From positions 1 to 25,716 of the IMG/VR virus record IMGVR_UViG_3300042397_000494: a stretch of DNA of 25,716 nt. One strand, given 5' to 3'. Within the stretch, counting starts at the first letter, position 1; the number at the start of each line of letters is the position of its first letter. The position numbers and the translations under genes are program-made. The notes below the pieces were generated by a model. The model was not told the DNA's origin. It was given only the letters and a program-made list of their open reading frames with translations, and did not search any database. Source of the stretch: a virus. Below, in pieces: positions 21,668 to 25,716 of this stretch.

Positions 21668-22246
21668 TTAGAAAATTATTTCAGGGTAGAGTTCAATGCC
21701 GGTCTTAGTTGCCACAATGTTAGAGCCGCCGCTATTAGAGGAAATTTCAACAGTGTATGTACGGTAGCCCCCGCCGTTTGCTGTTCTTGATACACCGAAA
21801 TACAAAGTACTTGAGATTTGGTGCCAAACTCCTCTTGCGCTACCGTATACGGTCTGACCGGCACCAGAACTAGCAGTTTCAGTAAATCTTACCCAATAAC
21901 TTGAACCAATTCCAGTGGTGGTAGGTGATGCCCAGTTACCCGCACTTTGTATACCGATATCGCTGGTGCCAGCTTGGATGGTTCCATTGCTGTTGAAGAT
22001 AAGTTCAGCGTATGCAGTATTACCCGGATATGCAGTGCCGAAAACACTCGTTAAACCTGCTAAAGAAATTGTAATAGCCGATTTACCCCGGCCATCGCTC
22101 ATTGAAATCTGTGTACCGCTACCGGGCCTACCAAACAACGACCGCACCGCCGAATCGTTCATGTCGATCGTAGCCGTAGCCGACCGCCCCAGCTCAGTGT
22201 TTACCTGACCTAGGGATATCGAATTCGGCGAGGCGGGCAGCGTCAT
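21668..22246 (-). CDS. Tail-fibre-associated virion protein, 192 aa
   Basis: A 192-residue Ser/Thr/Gly-rich protein. The N-terminal part (ISLGQVNTELGRSATATIDM, about 9-28, then DSAVRSLFG and SGTQISMSDGRGKS) is a module I recall from many phage proteins encoded near tail fibres, often at the base of the fibre or in particle decoration. The rest is beta-rich with aromatic residues (SSYWVRFTETASSGAGQTVYG) and no membrane segment, like a small receptor- or surface-binding domain. It starts at the ATG at 22246, 3 bases after the preceding stop and without a clear ribosome binding site, so coupling is likely. It follows the fibre gene and the 121-residue gene, supporting a fibre-related role. Confidence 0.66.
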   Translation of the reverse strand: MTLPASPNSISLGQVNTELGRSATATIDMNDSAVRSLFGRPGSGTQISMSDGRGKSAITISLAGLTSVFGTAYPGNTAYAELIFNSNGTIQAGTSDIGIQSAGNWASPTTTGIGSSYWVRFTETASSGAGQTVYGSARGVWHQISSTLYFGVSRTANGGGYRTYTVEISSNSGGSNIVATKTGIELYPEIIF

Positions 22247-22249
22247 GGA

Positions 22250-22615
22250 TTAGGGGGCTGGTGTAGCGGGAGTCTCAACCACTGGAGCCCAAGGCATGGG
22301 GGTCTCGGTAATTGGAGTTGCTTTTTCAGCAATCTGTTTGGCGATCATGCCGTTGACATGCTCTTCGTAGCTACCAACGACGACGTCTTGAATCCAACCC
22401 AGAACCATTGCTTCGGTCAGTTCAGCAAGAGGCACAAAGGTTGAACCTTCTGGCATGGTTGTTGTCGTGAAAGGCGTTGCACCAGAGAATTCACCAGTGT
22501 TACCGTTTTCGTCTGTACCGGTCTTTTTCCAGTAGGTCTGAACGACGGCGTTTTCGTTGCTGCCTTCGGTGCGAGTTTTGAGGCTTGTGACAGCCCATGT
22601 GTAGGTAATGGCCAT
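22250..22615 (-). CDS. Conserved small phage protein (DUF7936-like)
   Basis: A 121-residue protein beginning MAITYTWAVTSLKTRTEGSN and containing AVVQTYWKKTGTDENGNTGE, GATPFTT, and MVLGWIQDVVVGSYEEHVNG followed by IAKQI. This combination closely recalls a family of small proteins in cyanophage and other aquatic phage genomes, which I believe is DUF7936; its function is unknown, though it often lies beside tail-fibre genes. The C-terminal 20 residues are Pro/Ala-rich and flexible. The ATG at 22615 is 2 bases after the fibre stop and uses a GGAG site within the end of the fibre gene. No catalytic motif, membrane segment or signal sequence is seen. Confidence 0.68.
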   Translation of the reverse strand: MAITYTWAVTSLKTRTEGSNENAVVQTYWKKTGTDENGNTGEFSGATPFTTTTMPEGSTFVPLAELTEAMVLGWIQDVVVGSYEEHVNGMIAKQIAEKATPITETPMPWAPVVETPATPAP

Positions 22616-22617
22616 GG

Positions 22618-25600
22618 TTAATCTCCAATGAGTTTGTTGATGAGGGATTCTAACTGTGCTACGCGGTTTCGTAAATCCACGACTTCTTTTGCCAGTTCTA
22701 CAGCAGAAACCATAGCGGCATTGCCATATGCGACTGCAAGATGTGGCCCTTCGTCCAAAACAGTTTCAGGCAAAACAGTCTGGAGGCTTTGAGCGCTAAC
22801 ACCTGCCTGCCTTGCACCCGTATCAGTTCTAGTATAAGTGCCACTCTTGACTTTGGCTAGGGCTTCAACAAACCCTGCGCATACATCTGACCAATCTGTT
22901 TTTAAGCGCTCATCAGAATAGGCGGTGACATTGCCTTTTGCAATAAAGTCAGAGTTGCTACGAAAAATAAAATTGCAGTCAGCAGATGTTGTTCCAAAAT
23001 GCATGCCTATACTATCGGAACCGCCATAACCCCCGCCGCCTTGGAAATACGACATTCCATAACTATCAGCATTTCCAAAACTCCAAATGCGATTTCGGCC
23101 TGATTGATACCCTGCATTTTGAAAGCCGCATCCGGTACCAGAAGAAACAACGCCTGCGCTTGAAAGAGATAGTCCTGAACTGCTTGGGTCTAAGTAATAG
23201 CTTGTGTCGTTGGCGTCATAGAAAATAGTGCCGTCTACACGAGCGCCAAAGTAAGCGCCTTTGTTGCAGTACACCCCGTACGCCGAATTGGTCGACGAAG
23301 TGCCAATACCCATGCAATCATTTGCAAGCAAATAGTACCAATACCATTTGCCATTGGCTTCGCGGTAAACACCACCATTACCAGCGCTGTCATACATCAT
23401 CCCATTAACAGCGCTGTGGGAAATATACATACCGCTGTACGAATTTTTACTACCGTCTATCTGCAACTGGGTGTACGTGGAGCTACCATTTGGATAAAAA
23501 TGCGCACCATAGTGGTTGGGCCAATAAATTCCTGCAGAAGTGTCACACTGAATCCAACTGTTAGGTCGGAAATACATAGCCCCAGACAACACAATACCAT
23601 ACAAGTACGAACTACCACTAGGGTCACAGTAGTACCCGCTGTTGTCATAGTCATAAAAAACTGGTGCTCGAACTGATCCTGTAACTAGTAAATCTGCATT
23701 GTGGTTTAACTGCATCTTCCAAGTAGACCAGTTGGCGCTACCTGATTTACTTGTATACCAATAGTGCTGGTGGTCTTCAGACGCTGTTGATCCCGCAGTT
23801 CTCCAATGACCTGAGTAATAATGAAGGTCGTTTCCGTAGGTTCTTAAAAATCCGGAGTAGTTTGATTGAACGCCAAGGTCAAGAGAATCGTAATTTGAAA
23901 GGCCAGCGATCTTAATTGCAACCACACCATTGGCACTAGAGCCGCCAGTTGCGGCTTGGTAGTTTGCGTAGTTGAGCACGGTTGTGCCAGCAGGGTCTAC
24001 ATAAAACGCAGTATTTTGACTATCGTAAAAAAGGGGTGATCTAATAGATTCGCCATTTAACAAATAACCACCGTTATCCATTAAAACGTTCGCGCCACTA
24101 AACCGCATTTGCCAAGTGTTATTGCCGCCAATGTACAACTCATCGCTGGGGCCCGCTTTTATCATAGAAGCGTTTGTGCCAGCTGACGTAAGCGTTATAT
24201 CAGAAGACCCGTTTACATAAAATATTGCAGTGGTTAATACACTGTTGCCATTTGGGTCTACGTAATAACCTGTGTTGTTGCTGTCGTAAAAGATTGGTGC
24301 GCGTGATGAAACGCTTGTTTGCGATATGCCCTGACTACTTACCCAAAAATCAGAGCCGCCTTGTGTAGCGGTTCCGCTTACATGAAGCCCAATATAATCA
24401 GGGCCGCCTTGGAAATACGAAATTCCGTAAGTATCAGCATTGCCAAAACTCCAAATGCGGTTTCTGCCGCTTGTAAAAGTTCTATTTTGGAAACCCCCGT
24501 TTGTTCCAGTACCAGATGAAACAATGCCGTTAGTTGCTAACGCAAGGCCCGTGCTGTTTGGGTCTAAGTAATAGCCTGTGTCGTTGCTGTCGTAGAAGAT
24601 TGGTGCGCGTGAAGAACTATATGATGTTGTGTCCCCGCTGTTGTTAATGATAAACGCGTTTATAGTGTCAGCGCTATTGTTAAAGCGATAACCATAAGTT
24701 GGCGTACCCCTAGCGTATGATCCATCACCCGCCCAACTTTGAACACCTTGCCAGTTAGCAGCGTTTAGAACAGATGTACCCGCCGGGTCTAAGTAACGGT
24801 TCGTGTCGTTGCTGTCGTAGAAAATTGGTGCATAAACTGCACTTGTGTTGTTTCCTGATTGCGTTGGTGGGTTAACAGTATGTGTTGCATTAATATTGTT
24901 ATATGTAGATGAATTAAAACCTATTGACCAATTGTCATCCCAATTGGGGTAACCAGTATCTACATAACCAACTTGAACATCAGTTATAAAAACTTGCGGG
25001 TATGACCAAGAACTTCCAAGTTCTCCAATATAAACATAAAGAGCACCACCGCCATAAGTAAACCGCACATTAAGGGCAGACCTATTTGCTGTACCCATGT
25101 AAGCAAATGTGTTGTACCAAGTTCCACCAGAAGTGTGACCACCGCAATAAATATCAAATGAAAGCCCATCGTATGTGTAAACACTAACCCTAAATCTCAG
25201 CATTGGGGAAAGTGATACTGGCAATGTAATAACAATCGCACCATTTACAGTGCCTGTTGTTGTGGTGTACGCGCCACCCGCAGGCATTACATTTCGCAAT
25301 CCACCACTGTTATTGCTAACAGCAGAATTCACTAAGATACTGTTTAAATAAGAAAGATTTGAAGGGTCGGCATAATACCCAGTATTGTTGCTGTCGTAGA
25401 AAATTGGTGATCTCAAAGACCCATTGTAAACATAACCCCCATCATTTGCCCCTTGAGCCATAAGCGTAAGGGGATGATTAGAGTATGTGCCAATCTTACC
25501 CACACCTTGCCCCGTATGGGAAAGCATTGTAGTAATAATCCCGTCACTATTACTTACAACGTCTAGCCTCGCATGGCTAGAACCGACAAGGTTCATTCGG

Positions 25601-25716
25601 GCGTTCCAATTACCATCGTTAGAAGACGCTACATTGCCCGCGAAAATGTGCGTTAGCCTAGAACCGCTGTTTGGGTCTACGTAATAGTTCGTGTCGTTGC
25701 TGTCGTAAAAGATTGG
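22618..25716 (-). CDS. Tail fibre with FYDSN repeats and S74 chaperone, 5' end missing
   Basis: At least 1033 residues; the frame is open to the right edge, so the N-terminal attachment part is outside. An internal ATG at 25596 is not the start. The visible part is built from eight APIFYDSNDTGYYLDP-like units joined by variable, Ser/Gly/Tyr-rich beta domains probably involved in host recognition. Two of the linked domains are near copies (23040-23230 and 24406-24603). The C-terminal 105 residues begin AYSDERLKTDWSD near 22915 and form a peptidase S74 intramolecular chaperone that trimerises the fibre and usually cleaves itself off; a coiled coil ends the protein (VVDLRNRVAQLESLINKLIG). It is the first visible late gene, just before two small accessory genes. 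Fibre function is well supported; the receptor is unknown. Confidence 0.86.
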   Translation of the reverse strand, partial: PIFYDSNDTNYYVDPNSGSRLTHIFAGNVASSNDGNWNARMNLVGSSHARLDVVSNSDGIITTMLSHTGQGVGKIGTYSNHPLTLMAQGANDGGYVYNGSLRSPIFYDSNNTGYYADPSNLSYLNSILVNSAVSNNSGGLRNVMPAGGAYTTTTGTVNGAIVITLPVSLSPMLRFRVSVYTYDGLSFDIYCGGHTSGGTWYNTFAYMGTANRSALNVRFTYGGGALYVYIGELGSSWSYPQVFITDVQVGYVDTGYPNWDDNWSIGFNSSTYNNINATHTVNPPTQSGNNTSAVYAPIFYDSNDTNRYLDPAGTSVLNAANWQGVQSWAGDGSYARGTPTYGYRFNNSADTINAFIINNSGDTTSYSSSRAPIFYDSNDTGYYLDPNSTGLALATNGIVSSGTGTNGGFQNRTFTSGRNRIWSFGNADTYGISYFQGGPDYIGLHVSGTATQGGSDFWVSSQGISQTSVSSRAPIFYDSNNTGYYVDPNGNSVLTTAIFYVNGSSDITLTSAGTNASMIKAGPSDELYIGGNNTWQMRFSGANVLMDNGGYLLNGESIRSPLFYDSQNTAFYVDPAGTTVLNYANYQAATGGSSANGVVAIKIAGLSNYDSLDLGVQSNYSGFLRTYGNDLHYYSGHWRTAGSTASEDHQHYWYTSKSGSANWSTWKMQLNHNADLLVTGSVRAPVFYDYDNSGYYCDPSGSSYLYGIVLSGAMYFRPNSWIQCDTSAGIYWPNHYGAHFYPNGSSTYTQLQIDGSKNSYSGMYISHSAVNGMMYDSAGNGGVYREANGKWYWYYLLANDCMGIGTSSTNSAYGVYCNKGAYFGARVDGTIFYDANDTSYYLDPSSSGLSLSSAGVVSSGTGCGFQNAGYQSGRNRIWSFGNADSYGMSYFQGGGGYGGSDSIGMHFGTTSADCNFIFRSNSDFIAKGNVTAYSDERLKTDWSDVCAGFVEALAKVKSGTYTRTDTGARQAGVSAQSLQTVLPETVLDEGPHLAVAYGNAAMVSAVELAKEVVDLRNRVAQLESLINKLIGD
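23040..23230 (-). repeat. Duplicated fibre module, copy A
   Basis: This stretch encodes a FYDANDTSYYLDP unit followed by GVVSSGTGCGFQN, then SGRNRIWSFGNADSYGMSYF. Copy B at 24406-24603 repeats the same order with moderate changes. Confidence 0.78.
23185..25716 (-). repeat. Eight dispersed FYDSN/YYxDP repeats in the fibre
   Basis: Units of about 45 bp encoding PIFYDSNDTGYYLDP variants lie near 23185-23229, 23621-23664, 23992-24036, 24253-24297, 24560-24603, 24784-24828, 25365-25407 and 25672-25716. Spacing is irregular (roughly 220-580 bp), so each unit looks like a hinge between separate domains. Confidence 0.85.
24406..24603 (-). repeat. Duplicated fibre module, copy B
   Basis: This stretch encodes FYDSNDTGYYLDP, then GIVSSGTGTNGGFQN and SGRNRIWSFGNADTYGISYF. 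It parallels copy A at 23040-23230. Confidence 0.78.

Noticed and set aside
23040-24603. Duplicated fibre modules considered as the variable and template repeats of a diversity-generating retroelement
   Set aside because: No reverse transcriptase is visible, both copies are inside the coding frame, and the differences do not appear restricted to adenines.

Overview
The window is part of a tailed double-stranded DNA phage genome (or an intact prophage), packed so tightly that no stretch longer than about 30 bases lacks a gene. The host is almost certainly a Gram-negative (diderm) bacterium, because the lysis genes include an inner-membrane/outer-membrane spanin pair (Rz with Rz1 nested inside) and a separate lipoprotein. 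The set of virion proteins (a nozzle-like tail protein, three successive large or helix-rich proteins that look like an ejection set, and no tape measure or tail tube in view) points to a short-tailed podovirus. The family content resembles environmental, probably freshwater, phages, but this host assignment is inference. No tRNA, CRISPR array, insertion sequence, integrase or attachment site was seen.

Layout. Bases 1-2273 (+ strand) hold the end of the replication module: a DUF927-type primase/helicase cut by the left edge, then a small HNH-type protein. From 2274 to the right edge every gene is on the - strand and forms one long late block. The two blocks converge with no spacer: their stop codons form the two halves of a 14-bp palindrome at 2267-2280.

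Read in the direction of transcription (right to left), the late block begins with a long repeat-built tail fibre ending in an S74 chaperone domain (22618 to beyond the right edge) and two accessory tail-type proteins (22615-21668). Next comes an extended lysis and membrane region (21660-18454): seven small membrane or coupled proteins including a Cys-rich lipoprotein, then a holin candidate, Rz/Rz1 and a GH19 endolysin. After this come a nozzle-like tail protein, a 1121-residue tail protein with lambda gpJ-like C-terminal features and long tandem repeats, its probable assembly chaperone, and a GNAT acetyltransferase. The block ends with a gp14/gp15/gp16-like trio. Its first member carries a second S74 domain. 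Its last is a 2069-residue polyvalent-type protein with a zinc metallopeptidase motif. Six tiny Lys-rich proteins (3414-2274) follow at the extreme 3' end.

The genes fit one programme. The fibre and tail proteins recognise the host, the ejection trio and perhaps the small basic proteins and the protease domain enter or prepare the cell, and the lysis block releases progeny. Many junctions are ATGA, TTGA or TAATG overlaps, so translational coupling is probably the main regulation visible here. No promoter or strong factor-independent terminator could be identified. The most distinctive elements are the basic-peptide cluster next to the metallopeptidase polyvalent protein, the S74 domain on a probable internal virion protein, the exact 120-bp repeats in the tail protein, the duplicated module in the fibre, and the crowded lysis region.
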